Shown: piece by piece, positions 6,787-7,091 of the stretch
How positions within the stretch are numbered: position 1 is the first letter of the stretch
Layout of the letters: each line of letters starts with the position of its first letter
Assembly (NCBI GenBank): GCA_012798365.1
Contig: JAAZNH010000219.1
Location: 1 to 7,091, forward strand
Origin: Methanomicrobiales archaeon
GTDB lineage: Archaea > Halobacteriota > Methanomicrobia > Methanomicrobiales > Methanospirillaceae
DNA: 7,091 bases
Reading direction: 5' to 3'
The notes under the pieces: model-generated
What the model was told of the DNA's origin: nothing
What the model saw: only the letters and a program-made list of their open reading frames with translations
The model's database searches: none
Made by a program: the position numbers and the translations under genes

Positions 6787-6808
6787 TGCCGCTTGGGAGC
6801 GGCATTTT
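6787..6808 (+). terminator. GC hairpin followed by a T-run (terminator-like)
   Basis: The arms TGCCGCT (6787-6793) and AGCGGCA (6798-6804) flank the loop TGGG and are followed at once by TTTT (6805-6808). This looks like an intrinsic terminator for rightward transcription, yet no gene lies upstream on that strand within this gene-free region. The T-run also forms the start of a 25-bp repeat copy. The role is inferred. Confidence 0.45.
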
Positions 6809-6827
6809 CAAGCAGACTTTGATTGTA
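6803..6827 (+). repeat. 25-bp repeat, second isolated copy
   Basis: It reads TTTTCAAGCAGACTTTGATT after two leading bases, and matches the copy at 6918-6942 at 21 of 25 positions. A more diverged possible copy, with CAATCATGATC and GATCGAA, follows at about 6835-6859. Confidence 0.75.
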
Positions 6828-6867
6828 AAATTTTAACCGCAATCATGATCGCGATCGAAAAACCGAT

Positions 6868-6967
6868 CCGGATCAATCAGACTTTGATTTTTATTTTTCA
6901 ATCAAATCCTGATTAAAAATTTTCAAGCAGACCGTGATTGAATTTTTTTGAGCAACCTTTGATTGAA
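6868..6967 (+). repeat. Four 25-bp direct repeats in exact tandem
   Basis: The units are 6868-6892, 6893-6917, 6918-6942 and 6943-6967. The conserved GATT core falls at 6886, 6911, 6936 and 6961, exactly 25 bp apart. The consensus is a T-run followed by CAAGCAGACCTTGATTGAA. C at unit position 11 and GATT at 19-22 are the same in all eight copies of the region. Units carrying AATCA also form short hairpins with TGATT. Confidence 0.85.
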
Positions 6968-7032
6968 AAACTGTGATTATGTGGGGGGTCCGTCGTAGTG
7001 GCCCGTTCCGGATTGTTGCAGATCAGCTTAAC

Positions 7033-7091
7033 TTTTCGCAGGCAGACCTTGATTGATTTTTTTTAAGCAAGGTTTGATTAAAAATTTTCAA
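7033..7091 (+). repeat. Two further 25-bp repeats and the start of a third at the window edge
   Basis: The units are 7033-7057 and 7058-7082, with GATT cores at 7051 and 7076, again 25 bp apart. The last nine bases (AATTTTCAA) match the first nine bases of the unit at 6918, so the array continues past the window. A 65-bp GC-richer stretch (6968-7032) separates this block from the four-unit block. Confidence 0.8.

Larger units (their letters stand above)
6412..7091. other. Gene-free, repeat- and hairpin-rich intergenic region
   Basis: No convincing protein gene is present on either strand. The frames that stay open are short, shift composition along their length and encode low-complexity Arg/Asp/Ser strings. 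The left part (to about 6720) is GC-rich and packed with inverted repeats. The right part is AT-rich and made of a degenerate 25-bp repeat. The individual elements are listed separately. The right end of the region is outside the window. Confidence 0.7.

Noticed and set aside
6376..6842. Small protein genes on both strands of the intergenic region
   Set aside because: The translations are low-complexity (runs of Arg, Asp, Ser), overlap each other, run through inverted repeats and lack ribosome binding sites or recognisable domains.
6734..7091. CRISPR array
   Set aside because: The GATTGAA ends recall archaeal CRISPR repeats, but the copies are degenerate and directly joined with no unique spacers, and the AT-rich T-runs belong to the repeated unit. 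No cas gene is in the window.
6573..7091. Transposon or insertion-sequence end
   Set aside because: There are many inverted repeats, but no transposase fragment, no target-site duplication and no matching terminal pair are visible within the window.

Overview
The window reads as a piece of chromosome from a methanogenic archaeon, most likely of the order Methanomicrobiales (Methanoregula or a relative). This is inferred from the archaeal-type proteasome beta subunit, the KH/metallo-beta-lactamase/beta-CASP protein aCPSF1, the secreted TPR protein with a Thr/Pro-rich stalk, and the GC-rich codon use. No rRNA or similar marker is present to prove the genus.

Layout. On the + strand: the 3' part of psmB (1-511), then the complete aCPSF1 gene (534-2453), an MFS transporter 7 bp behind it (2461-3579), and an exported TPR protein (3617-4618). 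psmB, aCPSF1 and the MFS gene are close enough to share a transcript. The TPR gene is 37 bp further on and may have its own initiation. On the - strand, facing the TPR gene: an M20 metallopeptidase/deacylase (4654-5835), preceded by a small unrecognised acidic, aromatic-rich protein (5857-6360, possibly starting at 6411). These two form a likely operon driven by a TATA-like box near 6447-6454. The convergent gap 4619-4653 is very U-rich for the leftward transcript.

From about 6412 to the right edge (about 680 bp) I find no credible gene, but the stretch is not empty. Its left half carries several perfect inverted repeats (6573-6592, 6595-6616, 6631-6651), two back-to-back GC hairpins ending in a T-run (6762-6808) and local palindromes. 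Its right half is AT-rich and is built from a degenerate 25-bp repeat with core CAAGCAGACCTTGATTGAA. Eight copies can be aligned: four sit in exact 25-bp register (6868-6967), two more sit in register at 7033-7082, and the array runs off the window. This is the least explained part of the window.

How the genes work together: psmB (protein turnover) and aCPSF1 (3'-end RNA cleavage and transcription termination at U-tracts) are core information-processing and quality-control genes that are neighbours in many Euryarchaeota. The MFS, TPR and M20 genes are accessory by comparison, and nothing visible ties them to one pathway.
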